A stretch of DNA of 40,031 bases, taken from NCBI RefSeq assembly GCF_013377885.1, contig NZ_JABKAU010000038.1, positions 1-40,031 on the forward strand, in the 5' to 3' direction. Numbering within the stretch: the first letter of the stretch is position 1; every line of letters starts with the position of its first letter. The stretch is from Hymenobacter lapidiphilus. Lineage in GTDB: Bacteria; Bacteroidota; Bacteroidia; Cytophagales; Hymenobacteraceae. The notes beneath the pieces are model-generated. The model had not been told where the DNA came from. It ran no database searches and saw only the letters and a program-made list of their open reading frames with translations. Positions 31,265 to 39,628 of this stretch are shown one piece after another. Made by a program: the position numbers and the translations under genes.

Positions 31265-32328
31265 TGCGTACCGCCCGGCCGCGTGCCCTGCCCGAATGGC
31301 CCGTTCACCTACTCATTTGGGCATTGTTGCTGATAAAAGACGTGGTGGCGATGCACGAAGCGCCGGCCGCTATGCCGCCCGGAACGGCGGGGGTAACGTA
31401 CTGGCTGGTGAGCCTGGGCTACCTGCTGATTAGGGCGGCGGCGTTCTATCTGCCCGTGTGGCTGGTGGCCCGGCCGCTGCTGGCGAGTACGCTCGGCTGG
31501 CAGCCTTTCGTTCGGGCGGCCGCTGGGTTGCTGCTGGCCCTGTTGCTTATTACGGGGCTGCGGTACGGGCTGGAATTTCACGTGTTCAAGCCGCTGCTCG
31601 GCTTCGATAACTACGAGCAAAACACGGCCTTCACAGCGCAGTGGTTTATCGAAAATAGCGTCCGGTTCCACTTTGATGACGTGCTGTACGGGCTGCTGTA
31701 CGCCGTTATCCGGCACAACCTGCTGGCGGAGCGGCGACGGCGCGAAACGCAGCAGGCCCACACCACGGCCGAGCTGACGTTTCTTCGCTCCCAGCTGAAT
31801 CCGCACTTCCTGTTCAACACCATCAACGACATTTACGCGCTGGTGTACCAGAAGTCGGATGCCGCGCCGGGCGCCCTGCTGAAACTGTCGGAGCTGCTGC
31901 GCTACATGCTGCACGAAGCCCACCACGACCAAGTGCTGCTGAGCCGCGAGCTGGACTATCTGAACGGGTTGATGGAGCTGCAACGCATCGGCACGAAAGA
32001 CAACCTGTACCTGGAGTACCAGCTCTGCGGCCCGCTGAACGGGCAACTGATTGCGCCCATGCTGCTGGTGTCGTTCGTGGAAAACGCGTTCAAGCACGGC
32101 GTGCTAACCGACGCCACGCAGCCGGTTACGCTGCAGCTCGACCTAAGCGCTACCACGCTGGATTTCCGCCTGCGCAACACCAAGCACAAACAGCAGAAAG
32201 ACCAGGTTGGCGGCATCGGGCTGGCCAACGTGCGGCGGCGGCTGGCGCTGCTCTACCCGGCCCGCCACACCCTGACCATTGCCGACACGCCCACCGATTT
32301 TCAGGTTACGCTCCACCTCGATTTATGA
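31264..32328 (+). CDS. LytS-type sensor histidine kinase
   Basis: A 354-residue membrane kinase of the His_kinase (PF06580) type. It has four membrane segments in the first 150 residues and the phosphoacceptor region FLRSQLNPHFLFNTINDIY, where the His in NPHF is modified. A HATPase domain follows with PMLLVSFVENAFKHG (N box) and GGIGLANVRRRL (G box). It has no separate periplasmic sensor domain. Its start overlaps the HExxH stop (TAATG), and its stop overlaps the regulator start (ATGA), so the three genes form one operon. Confidence 0.94.
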   Translation: MRTARPRALPEWPVHLLIWALLLIKDVVAMHEAPAAMPPGTAGVTYWLVSLGYLLIRAAAFYLPVWLVARPLLASTLGWQPFVRAAAGLLLALLLITGLRYGLEFHVFKPLLGFDNYEQNTAFTAQWFIENSVRFHFDDVLYGLLYAVIRHNLLAERRRRETQQAHTTAELTFLRSQLNPHFLFNTINDIYALVYQKSDAAPGALLKLSELLRYMLHEAHHDQVLLSRELDYLNGLMELQRIGTKDNLYLEYQLCGPLNGQLIAPMLLVSFVENAFKHGVLTDATQPVTLQLDLSATTLDFRLRNTKHKQQKDQVGGIGLANVRRRLALLYPARHTLTIADTPTDFQVTLHLDL

Positions 32329-33038
32329 CCGACCCGATTCGCTGCCTGCTGGTAGATGACAAACCACTGGCGCTCGATATTCTGACCGATTACGTGGCCA
32401 AAGTGCCTTTCCTGGAATTGGCCGGGAGCAGCCAAAACCCAGTAGAGGCCCTGAATTGGGTGGGGGAGCGGCGCGTCGACCTCATATTTCTCGATATTCA
32501 GATGCCGCAGCTAACGGGCTTACAATTCCTGCAAGCCCTGGACCGGCGTGCGCAGGTGGTGCTAACCACCGCCTACACCGAGTATGCGCTGGCTGGTTTC
32601 GAGCACGACGTGATTGACTATCTGCTCAAACCCATCCCTTTCGAGCGTTTTTATCAGGCCGTGCAGAAGGCACAGCGGCGGTTGCGCCCGGCTCCGGCCC
32701 CAGAGCCGGCCGAAACACCTCGGCCTTACCTTTTCGTGAAAACTGAACACCGGATGCAGCGCGTCGATTTAGCCGAGGTGCTCTATCTGGAAGGCTTACA
32801 GAACTACGTAATTATCCATACGCTGACGGAGAAGGTTATAGCCCGCCAAACGCTTAATAGCCTGGAAAATAGCCTACCCACCACGGAGTTTGTGCGCGTC
32901 CACAAATCGTTTATTGTTGCCCTGGCCCACACGCACACCGTGGAGCGGAGCCGGATTTTTATTCAGTCAGCGGCCGGCGACTCCACCGTAATTCCAGTGG
33001 GCGATACGTACCGAAGCGCATTTTATGGTCGGCTGTAG
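32325..33038 (+). CDS. LytTR-family response regulator
   Basis: A 237-residue regulator. The receiver domain has VDDKP, phosphoacceptor Asp57 in FLDIQMPQ, Thr in LTTAYTEYA and Lys in YLLKPIPFERF. The C-terminal LytTR DNA-binding domain (about 135-237) shows VLYLEGLQNYVIIH and FVRVHKSFIVAL. These regulators usually bind paired direct repeats about 20 bp apart. It is the partner of the preceding kinase (4-nt overlap). No clear terminator follows; the convergent glycosyltransferase ends 41 nt away. Confidence 0.94.
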   Translation: MTDPIRCLLVDDKPLALDILTDYVAKVPFLELAGSSQNPVEALNWVGERRVDLIFLDIQMPQLTGLQFLQALDRRAQVVLTTAYTEYALAGFEHDVIDYLLKPIPFERFYQAVQKAQRRLRPAPAPEPAETPRPYLFVKTEHRMQRVDLAEVLYLEGLQNYVIIHTLTEKVIARQTLNSLENSLPTTEFVRVHKSFIVALAHTHTVERSRIFIQSAAGDSTVIPVGDTYRSAFYGRL

Positions 33039-33079
33039 CCAGGTTCTGGATGTGTATTTCTCACGCTTTCAACCCCTTG

Positions 33080-34570
33080 TCAGGCGTGCTTAAGCGAGTA
33101 GTAGAATACCAGCCCGTAGCCGGTGGCCAGTAGCAGGTGGGTGGGCAGCAGGCCGTATTCCTGCAAGTAAATACCGGCCCCGATGCCGAACAGAAAATAG
33201 GCAGCCAACAGGCCTTCGAGCAGCGTGAGGCCGCCCAGCAACCGGCTGGTGCGGTAGCGCCGGCCGCGCCAGCTGCCCGCGCCGGCGGCTTTACTGGCCC
33301 CGGCCCCCAGCTTAGGCGTGCGGATAAAGGCACTGCGCTGGCCCAGCAGCCCCAGTAGTACGGCTCGCGAGTTATGCAGGCTCAGCCCCATCGAAAACGC
33401 CAGAAACAGCAGCAACTGACCCACGAAGCCCATCGGCGTGGGCCGACGCCGGGCTGCCTGCTGCCAGGACGTGCGGAAGTAGAACGTGAGCGGAACCAGA
33501 GCCAGTAGGAAAAATGCAGCCAGATAGAACACCGGCCGCAGCTGCTCGGCCCCCAGTGCCCGCACGAACACCAGCGGCACGCTCAGCACGGCCATCAGCA
33601 AGATGGCCACGAACACCGCGCTGTTGAGCAGATGAAACGTGGCGTGCAGCCGGGTGCTGAGCGGGTGGGCCGAGCGCCACACCTGCGCCAGATGCTTGCG
33701 GGCCGTTTCGGCCGCCCCCTTGGTCCAGCGAAACTGCTGCGACTTCAGGGCATCCATGGTGATGGGTAGCTCGGCGGGGGCCGCCACCTGGGGCAGATAG
33801 TGGAAGTGCCAGCCCCGCAGCTGCGCCCGGTAGCTCAGGTCGAGGTCTTCGGTGAGCGTATCGGCGTGCCAGCCGCCGGCATCCTCGATGCAGGCGCGCC
33901 GCCAGATGCCGCCCGTGCCGTTGAAATTCAGGAAGTGCCCGCCCGCCTGCCGGCCCACCTGCTCCACAAAAAAGTGCGCGTTCAGCCCGAAGGCCTGCAG
34001 TTCGGTCAGCAGCGAATAGTCTTCGTTGAGGTGGCCCCAGCGGGTTTGCACCACGCCGGTGCGGGCGCTGCCGGGCCCGAAAAAGTGCGGTACCGTCTGG
34101 CGCAGAAAGTTGGGCTCGGGCAGAAAGTCGGCGTCGAAAATAGCCACCAGCTCGCCCTCGCTGCGGCTGAGGCCGTGGGCCAGGGCCCCGGCCTTGTAGC
34201 CGGTGCGCACCGTGCGTCGCTCGTGCGTAATGTGCAGGCCCCGGGCGGCGTAATGCTGCACGCGGGCCGCGGCCAGGTCCACAGTTTCGTCGGTCGAATC
34301 GTCGAGTACCTGCACATGCAGGCGGCCGGCCGGATAGTTGAGGGCGGCACAGGCATCAATGAGGCGCTCGACCACGAACGGCTCGTTGTAGAGCGGCAGC
34401 TGTACCGTTAGCAAGGGCCACTCGGATGGGGCCGGCGGCGCGGGCAGCGGGGGCGTGGCGTACACGCGGCGGGCCAGCCGCGTCAGATGCCATTGCGTGA
34501 GGCTGAACCCCAGCAGCAGCAGCAGGCACAGGCCGTACACCGTTATTAATAGAACTTGAAGAGCAAGCAT
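33080..34570 (-). CDS. GT2 processive glycosyltransferase (cellulose/mannan synthase-like)
   Basis: A 496-residue membrane enzyme of glycosyltransferase family 2. An N-terminal membrane segment precedes the catalytic domain, which carries the D,D,D,QxxRW signature: VQVLDDSTDET, IFDADFLPEP, LTEDLDLSYRA and SQQFRWTKG. Four to five C-terminal membrane segments follow. This pattern is shared by cellulose synthases and CslA-type mannan synthases; the donor sugar cannot be decided here. It is encoded on the minus strand downstream of another GT2 gene, with a hairpin repeat between, and is convergent with the LytTR operon. Confidence 0.9.
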   Translation of the reverse strand: MLALQVLLITVYGLCLLLLLGFSLTQWHLTRLARRVYATPPLPAPPAPSEWPLLTVQLPLYNEPFVVERLIDACAALNYPAGRLHVQVLDDSTDETVDLAAARVQHYAARGLHITHERRTVRTGYKAGALAHGLSRSEGELVAIFDADFLPEPNFLRQTVPHFFGPGSARTGVVQTRWGHLNEDYSLLTELQAFGLNAHFFVEQVGRQAGGHFLNFNGTGGIWRRACIEDAGGWHADTLTEDLDLSYRAQLRGWHFHYLPQVAAPAELPITMDALKSQQFRWTKGAAETARKHLAQVWRSAHPLSTRLHATFHLLNSAVFVAILLMAVLSVPLVFVRALGAEQLRPVFYLAAFFLLALVPLTFYFRTSWQQAARRRPTPMGFVGQLLLFLAFSMGLSLHNSRAVLLGLLGQRSAFIRTPKLGAGASKAAGAGSWRGRRYRTSRLLGGLTLLEGLLAAYFLFGIGAGIYLQEYGLLPTHLLLATGYGLVFYYSLKHA

Positions 34571-34622
34571 TCAGGCGGTAAGCGGGTGATGGGGTGAGTG
34601 GGGGGAGGACGCTGAAAAATTC

Positions 34623-34732
34623 CTGTCATCCTGAGCATGTTGCGCTTTGAGCAAGGACGAAGGACCTGGTGAGAAGCTGTTATTTCTCGGGGTTAGCTTC
34701 TGACTAGGTCCTTCGCAAGCTCAGGATGACAG
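34623..34732. repeat. Hairpin repeat F (type III)
   Basis: CTGTCATCCTGAGC (34623-34636) pairs with GCTCAGGATGACAG (34719-34732), and CGAAGGACCT (34658-34667) pairs with AGGTCCTTCG (34706-34715). The left arm carries an extra 21-nt segment (ATGTTGCGC...), so the helix is interrupted. The outer end matches the GTCATnCTGAGC pattern of the other copies. Confidence 0.85.
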
Positions 34733-34755
34733 AGCTATTTCGGTTCGATTGCCCC

Positions 34756-35445
34756 TCACAAATACCGAAAAATCGTCCACAGAATCTTGTAGCCCGCGCC
34801 TAGCGTACCTTTCACGGTGCCCGACACTTTACTCACGCCGATGCGGCGGCGGTAGCGCACGGGCACTTCCGTGGAGCGCAGCTTGAGCTTGGCGGCCTTG
34901 AGTTGCATTTCCACTGTCCAGCCGTAGGTGGTGTCCTGCATGCCGATACGTTGCAGGGCCTCGCGCCGGATTGCCCGGAACGGCCCCAGGTCGGTGAACC
35001 GGGCGCCGTAGAACCAGCGCAGTAGGGTAGTGGCCAGCCAGTTGCCGAACAGCTGCTGGGGCATCATCGAGCCGTTTTCCCGTTCGCCCAGCGCCCGCGA
35101 GCCAATCACCATGTCGGCCTCGCCACGGATGATGGGCTGGACCAGGGCCGTCATGTCGGCGGGGAAGTCGGAGTAGTCGCCGTCGAGAAACACGATAATA
35201 CCGGCTTGCTCGGCGGCGGAACGGGCGAAGGAGTAGGCCATACCGGCCAGGCAGGCATGGCCGTAGCCGGGCCGGGGCTCGCGTAGCACGGTGGCGCCGG
35301 CCGCAGCCGCCACAGCCCCCGTCTGGTCGCCCGAGTTGTTATCCACCACGATAACCTCGCGCACCAGCCCGGCCGGAATTTCGGCCAGTACGTGGCCAAT
35401 GGACTGCTCCTCGTTGAAGGCGGGAATGATAACGTCGATGACCAT
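34756..35445 (-). CDS. GT2 glycosyltransferase (polyprenyl-phosphate sugar synthase-like)
   Basis: A 229-residue soluble glycosyltransferase with the GT2 opening VIDVIIPAFNEEQSIG, VDNNSGDQTG, the metal-binding FLDGDYSDFPADM (a DxD-type motif) and VRYRRRIGVSKVSGTVKG near the end. The last block is typical of dolichyl- or undecaprenyl-phosphate glucose/mannose synthases. It may make a lipid-linked sugar for the GT-C enzyme at 28407, an inference from co-location. The ATG at 35443-35445 gives a complete domain. It is divergent from the peroxiredoxin gene. Confidence 0.9.
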   Translation of the reverse strand: MVIDVIIPAFNEEQSIGHVLAEIPAGLVREVIVVDNNSGDQTGAVAAAAGATVLREPRPGYGHACLAGMAYSFARSAAEQAGIIVFLDGDYSDFPADMTALVQPIIRGEADMVIGSRALGERENGSMMPQQLFGNWLATTLLRWFYGARFTDLGPFRAIRREALQRIGMQDTTYGWTVEMQLKAAKLKLRSTEVPVRYRRRIGVSKVSGTVKGTLGAGYKILWTIFRYL

Positions 35446-35583
35446 GCGGAGAACGAGGAGGAGGGGGTGGGTAACGGCCGAAAGGCGGCGTTGGCCACAC
35501 CGGATGCGGCTCCCACCAAAAAGAGGTGCAAAGATGCACAGTTGAGCCGGTTTAAGTCATCACGAAAGTGTTTCGGCCCGGCT

Positions 35584-35617
35584 TTTCGGACGACCCGGTC
35601 GGTTTTGGCTACTTTTG
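35584..35617 (+). promoter_or_regulatory. Putative promoter of the peroxiredoxin gene
   Basis: TACTTTTG (35610-35617) is an exact match to the Bacteroidota -7 consensus TAnnTTTG. A TTTC in CTTTTCGG, starting at 35584, lies about 22 bp before it as a weak -33 element. It leaves about 60 nt of leader. Confidence 0.5.
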
Positions 35618-35686
35618 CGGCGGCTCACTGTTGGGCTGAACCCGCGCGGCCCGCCGCGCCCTTCCGCGGCTTCGTGCCGTTTTGCT

Positions 35687-36148
35687 ATGCTCCAGATTGG
35701 CGACCAGGCCCCCGATTTCACCCTGCCTACCGCTACCGGCGACACGTTTCGCCTGAGCGACCTGCGCGGCCAGCGCAGCGTAGTGCTCTATTTCTACCCC
35801 CGCGACAATACGCCCGGCTGCACCACCCAGGCCTGCTCGTTCCGCGACGAATACCAGGACTTCCAGGACCTCGGGGCCGAAGTAGTGGGCGTCAGCTCCG
35901 ACTCGGAAGCCTCGCACCAGCAGTTCGCCGACAAGCACCGCCTGCCCTTCCCACTACTGGCCGATACCGACGGCCAGGTGCGTAAGCTCTACGAAGTGCC
36001 CCGTGCCCTGCTGGGCCTGCTGCCCGGCCGCGTCACGTTCGTTATCGATGCGCAGGGCATCATCCAATACATCTTCAACTCGCTGAGCAACGCCGCCGAC
36101 CACGTGAGCAAAACCAAGGAAGTGCTGACCAGGCTGGCCAAAAGCTGA
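35687..36148 (+). CDS. bcp: Thioredoxin-dependent peroxiredoxin (BCP type)
   Basis: A 153-residue cytoplasmic peroxidase that reduces hydrogen peroxide and organic hydroperoxides with thioredoxin. The motif YFYPRDNTPGCTTQACSFRD places peroxidatic Cys45 and resolving Cys50 at the same numbers as in Escherichia coli BCP. The start ATG at 35687 (MLQIGDQAPDFTLP) is the normal family start; the longer frame adds unrelated residues. It has a good promoter-like -7 box upstream and a bidirectional terminator (36173-36216) after the stop. Confidence 0.95.
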   Translation: MLQIGDQAPDFTLPTATGDTFRLSDLRGQRSVVLYFYPRDNTPGCTTQACSFRDEYQDFQDLGAEVVGVSSDSEASHQQFADKHRLPFPLLADTDGQVRKLYEVPRALLGLLPGRVTFVIDAQGIIQYIFNSLSNAADHVSKTKEVLTRLAKS

Positions 36149-36172
36149 AGTCAAAGAGAAAAAGTCAAAAGT

Positions 36173-36216
36173 AAAAGCGGACCCACAATCGTTGCGATGG
36201 TTGTGGGCCCGCTTTT
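36173..36216. terminator. Bidirectional intrinsic terminator
   Basis: AAAAGCGGACCCACAA (36173-36188) pairs with TTGTGGGCCCGCTTTT (36201-36216), with one mismatch. A-rich sequence on the left becomes a U-rich tail on the minus strand, so it can serve both the peroxiredoxin gene and the convergent 4Fe-4S gene. Confidence 0.85.
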
Positions 36217-36283
36217 CTACGACAGCCCTGGCCCGCACGCTGTTGGTTTGCAACCTGCGGCGCAAGAGCAACCAAATAGAAAC

Positions 36284-37660
36284 CTAACTCAATATCCGCA
36301 GCGAGTCGGCGTGGATAAGCTGGGAGCCCTGGTAGCGGTTGTCGCGGGGGCCGTTTTCGAGGTTGAGCACGCCGCGGGGGCAGGCCGTGGAGCACATGCC
36401 GCAGCCCACGCACGAGGCCCGGATGATGGGCTCGCCGCGCTGGGCGTACTGTTTCACATCGATGCCCATTTCGCAGACGTTGGAGCAGTTGCCGCACGAA
36501 ATGCACTGAGCGCCGTTGGTGGTGATGCGGAAGCGCGAGAAATGCTTTTGGAGCAGGCCCAGGTAGGCGGCCATCGGGCAGCCGAACCGGCACCACACCC
36601 GCGCCCCCATCAAGGGGTAAAAGCCCACGCCAATCACGCCCGAAAACACGGCGCCAATAGCGAAGCCGTACGCCTGAGAAAGCGGCTGAGTGATGCCCTG
36701 CAACGCTGGCACCGCGCCCGAAGCGCCCACCCACAGCAGGGCGGTCAGCAGCACAATCAAGCCCAATACTGTGTAGATGATGCGCACTTCCCACTTCCAG
36801 GCGGTGCGGCTTTTGTCGGAGAGTTGGCGGTAGGGGTCGCCGGCGGTTTCGGCCAGGCCGCCGCAGCCGCACACCCACGAGCAGTACCAGCGCTTACCGA
36901 AAAAGTAGGTGAGCACCGGCACGCCCACAAAGGAAATAACGGCCGTCCAGAACACCATGAACACGCCCAGCGCCGGCCCGCCATCCTTCAGCAGATAGCC
37001 CACAGTATCGGGAAACAGGTAGTCCTGCTTGAGGGGCCAGAAGTAGCTGAAGTAAAACTCGGGCCGCTGAAAGGCCAGCAGCAGTCCCGGCAGCAGGAAG
37101 GCAAAGCCCAGCTGGAAGAACATCAGCGAGCCGGTGCGGATGAGGTGGTAGGGCGAGTGGCGGTACTTCAGCAGCCCCCGTACGCCCATTACCAGAATGG
37201 CCAGCGTGTAGAAGGTGCCGTACAGAAACCACTGGTCGGAGGGCCGGTTGCGCAGCCACTGGCTGAACGGGTCGAGGGCGTGCACAAGCTGGTTGAGCGG
37301 CCCGTAGTTGCCCTGGTCGTCGGGGCTACTGAACCAGTAGAGGATGACGTAGAAGCCCGTGAGCACGATGCCCGTAACCCAGGCCACGGCCCCGCGGCTG
37401 GTGCTGGCCCGCAGCCACAGGTTGTTATGCTGCACGCCGGGCGGCTTGCGGCCGTATTTCCAGCCGGCCCAGCCCAAGGCGCCCACGCTAATCAAGCCCA
37501 GTGCGGCAAAAAAGCACCAGTGGGCCCGTTGTGCATCAGCATCAAAGGTAGCGGGCAACAGTAGCAGCAGCCCCAGCGCCACCAGAGTCAGCAGCAGCTT
37601 TTCGGTGCCCGCCACCTCGGGCAGGGGGGCTTGGGCGGTGAGGGTTTGGGCAGAATTCAT
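36284..37660 (-). CDS. Membrane 4Fe-4S ferredoxin-type protein (NapH/NosR-like)
   Basis: A 458-residue membrane protein with about six to seven membrane segments, followed by a C-terminal cytoplasmic-type double-cluster ferredoxin domain. Two membrane-associated Cys motifs occur, RWYCSWVCGCGG and RVWCRFGCPMAA, as in NapH, NosR and CcoG-like electron-transfer proteins. The ferredoxin part has CISCGNCSNVCEMG and CVGCGMCSTACPRG, two CxxCxxCxxxC(P) sites for two 4Fe-4S clusters. The start at 37660 is chosen because the upstream frame is repeat-derived. It is the last gene of the minus-strand redox unit; hairpin repeat G separates it from the small gene before it. The electron acceptor is unknown. 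Confidence 0.9.
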   Translation of the reverse strand: MNSAQTLTAQAPLPEVAGTEKLLLTLVALGLLLLLPATFDADAQRAHWCFFAALGLISVGALGWAGWKYGRKPPGVQHNNLWLRASTSRGAVAWVTGIVLTGFYVILYWFSSPDDQGNYGPLNQLVHALDPFSQWLRNRPSDQWFLYGTFYTLAILVMGVRGLLKYRHSPYHLIRTGSLMFFQLGFAFLLPGLLLAFQRPEFYFSYFWPLKQDYLFPDTVGYLLKDGGPALGVFMVFWTAVISFVGVPVLTYFFGKRWYCSWVCGCGGLAETAGDPYRQLSDKSRTAWKWEVRIIYTVLGLIVLLTALLWVGASGAVPALQGITQPLSQAYGFAIGAVFSGVIGVGFYPLMGARVWCRFGCPMAAYLGLLQKHFSRFRITTNGAQCISCGNCSNVCEMGIDVKQYAQRGEPIIRASCVGCGMCSTACPRGVLNLENGPRDNRYQGSQLIHADSLRILS

Positions 37661-37690
37661 GGGCAGGGCTGGATGATGATTGGACTGGGC

Positions 37691-37810
37691 GTCATTCTGA
37701 GCGCAGCGTAGCGGAGTCGAAGAATATCTGCCGCTGTAGTAAATCCCATTGTTAGGATTAGCATTTGCAGTAGAGATTCTTCGACTCCGCTGCGCTGCGC
37801 CCAGAATGAC
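37691..37810 (-). repeat. Hairpin repeat G (type I), inverted orientation
   Basis: The left arm starts GTCATTCTGAGCGCAGCG and the right arm ends CGCCCAGAATGAC; GGAGTCGAAGA pairs with TCTTCGACTCC. The loop (AATCCCATTGTTAGGATTAG) resembles the reverse complement of the loop of repeats C and E, so this copy is inserted the other way round. It lies within a presumed operon, between the small His-tailed gene and the 4Fe-4S gene. Confidence 0.88.
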
Positions 37811-37830
37811 GTTCTGGCTAACCCTTGCTA

Positions 37831-38058
37831 CTAATGATGATGGTGGTGGCCCTCGGGCGGTTTGCCGAACAGGTTGAGTAGCGAGCCGAAAATGTACAGG
37901 CCCAGCCAGCACCAGTAGAGGTAGAGGTAGCCCTCAGGTCGGGGGTAATCGAGCAGGTGGATGATGAGCTGCGCGCCGCCGCTCATGATGGCGCCCACTA
38001 CGGCAATGTACTGGAAGCTGTTGAGGGCGCTGGGATGGTAGAGTTTGCTGAAATCCAT
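37831..38058 (-). CDS. Small membrane protein with C-terminal His5 tail
   Basis: A 75-residue protein with two membrane segments (about 16-37, QYIAVVGAIMSGGAQLIIHLL, and 44-64, YLYLYWCWLGLYIFGSLLNLF). It ends KPPEGHHHHH, a natural five-histidine tail that could bind metal ions. I do not recognise a family. It lies between the FAD oxidoreductase gene (36 nt away) and the 4Fe-4S gene on the same strand, so it may be a membrane subunit of an electron-transfer complex. The sequence around the tail is codon-regular and not repeat-derived. Confidence 0.8.
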   Translation of the reverse strand: MDFSKLYHPSALNSFQYIAVVGAIMSGGAQLIIHLLDYPRPEGYLYLYWCWLGLYIFGSLLNLFGKPPEGHHHHH

Positions 38059-38094
38059 GCGGGAAAGAAGATAAAGGCAGAAAAGGCCGCTGGG

Positions 38095-39426
38095 TTATAC
38101 GCGGAACAGACCCTTGCGGCGGCGCAGCTGCACCGTGTGTTGCGGGAACTGCTGGTTGAACTGGGCCACAATAACCTTTTCGTACTGGCGAAAAAACTCG
38201 GGGTCGAAGTTGGCTGCGCCCAAGTTGGCCAGCACCTCGGTAACCGGTGCGGCGGCCTGCAGCCAGGCGGCCCAGGTATCGTGGCGCTGGCGTAGGCCCA
38301 GCACGTTCAGGCCCGTTACGGCCAGGGTGTCAGTTCGGAAGTTGATGCGCAGCAGGGCGTCGCGCGTGGGGTGCTGCCAGCAGAAGCTGTGCTCGCCCGC
38401 GTCCGGCTCGGCGGGCACACGGCCGTAGGTCTGGTATTCGAGGTCGAAGAACTTGGCCGAGTTGAACCAGGTGCCGCGGCGGTAGGGGCGGGGGGCGGTT
38501 CCGCAAAGGGCGTAGGCCACGGTTTCGCCCTGCTGGCGGCCGGTGTACCAGAGTTGCTCCACGGCCATCTCGCCCGTGGCCGGGTCCCGCAGCTGGGCGC
38601 AGTCGCCGGCGGCGTACACCTCCGGGGCGCTGGTTTGCAGGTGCTCGTTCACCAGCACGCCTTTGTCGGTTTCCAGGCCGCCGGCCCGGGCCAGGTCGAG
38701 GTTGGGCTCGACGCCGATGGCCAGGCCCAGCCACTGGCAGGGCAGCTCCTCGCCGGCGGTGGTGCGCACGGCCCGTACCCGGCCGTTCTCGTCGGCTAGT
38801 ATTTCTTCCAGCTCGGTTTCGTAGCGCGTAACGATGTGGTGGGCCTTGAGTTGGCGCTGCACCAGGGCAGCCTCCTCGGCGGGCAGAATGGCGCCCCAGT
38901 AGCGGGCGTCGCGGATGAGCATGGTCACGGCCATGCCCTTGGCGGCCAGCATTTCGGCCAGCTCCACTCCAATCAGCCCGCCGCCCACAATTACGGCCTG
39001 CTGCACGCCCTGGCGGGTGTCGCGGGTGAGCAGCTCCAGGTCGGGCAGCGTCACGAAGGTTTGCACGCCGGCCAGCTCCGAGCCCGGCCAGGAGCCGCGG
39101 CGGCCCCGTGAGCCGGTGGCCAGCAGCAGCTTGTCGTAAGTCAGCGCTGAGCCGTTGTCGAGCTGCACGGTTTTGGCGGCGGTGTCGAGGCCGGTGGCGG
39201 TGGCATGCACCAGTTCCAGGCGGTTTTCGGTCCAGAACCAGTCCTCGTAGGGTTTGATATCCTGGTAGCGCATGTGGCCCAGGTACACATACATCAGCGC
39301 GGGCCGCGAAAAGTGGTGGGCGCTTTCGGCCGACACCAGCGTGATGCGGGCGTCGGGCCGTAGCTGCCGCGCCGTGAGGGCGCACGTTACGCCGGTGATG
39401 CCGTTGCCGATAAGTACGAGGTGCAT
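38095..39426 (-). CDS. FAD-dependent NAD(P)H oxidoreductase
   Basis: A 443-residue pyridine-nucleotide-disulfide-type flavoprotein. The N-terminal dinucleotide motif is GNGITG (7-12), the FAD-binding site LLLATGSRGR near residue 105, and a second Rossmann motif VIVGGGLIGVELAEML near residue 145 for NAD(P)H. GDCAQL (near 275) is the FAD-ribityl contact. There is no redox CxxC pair, so it is not a disulfide reductase; it resembles rubredoxin/ferredoxin-reductase-like oxidoreductases. A C-terminal extension of about 100 residues follows the usual fold. It heads the minus-strand unit with the small His-tailed protein and the 4Fe-4S membrane protein, suggesting electron flow from NAD(P)H to the clusters. 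Confidence 0.92.
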   Translation of the reverse strand: MHLVLIGNGITGVTCALTARQLRPDARITLVSAESAHHFSRPALMYVYLGHMRYQDIKPYEDWFWTENRLELVHATATGLDTAAKTVQLDNGSALTYDKLLLATGSRGRRGSWPGSELAGVQTFVTLPDLELLTRDTRQGVQQAVIVGGGLIGVELAEMLAAKGMAVTMLIRDARYWGAILPAEEAALVQRQLKAHHIVTRYETELEEILADENGRVRAVRTTAGEELPCQWLGLAIGVEPNLDLARAGGLETDKGVLVNEHLQTSAPEVYAAGDCAQLRDPATGEMAVEQLWYTGRQQGETVAYALCGTAPRPYRRGTWFNSAKFFDLEYQTYGRVPAEPDAGEHSFCWQHPTRDALLRINFRTDTLAVTGLNVLGLRQRHDTWAAWLQAAAPVTEVLANLGAANFDPEFFRQYEKVIVAQFNQQFPQHTVQLRRRKGLFRV

Positions 39427-39628
39427 AGCGCTGAGTGGGAAAACGAAAGAATGTCGGGGCGGTTATAGTACTGCCCGGAGCCGCGAACTGCGCGTACTTA
39501 CGGCCGCAAGGTATTTTAAAGCAGCGTCAATTCGGTTCAGCTACGGAAACGGCCCGAATTCGGCCTTAACCCCGGCCCCCGGCCCCGCGTAAAGCAGGTA
39601 TCTTCTTCCACTCAATTACTATCACCGC

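Noticed and set aside
36197..37564. A 455-codon plus-strand frame opposite the 4Fe-4S gene
   Set aside because: Its product is His/Gln/Ala-rich with no motif; the opposite strand encodes well-spaced Cys clusters.
37661..37912. Extension of the 4Fe-4S protein by 84 residues
   Set aside because: It would run through hairpin repeat G and the end of the small His-tailed gene; a normal N-terminus starts at 37660.
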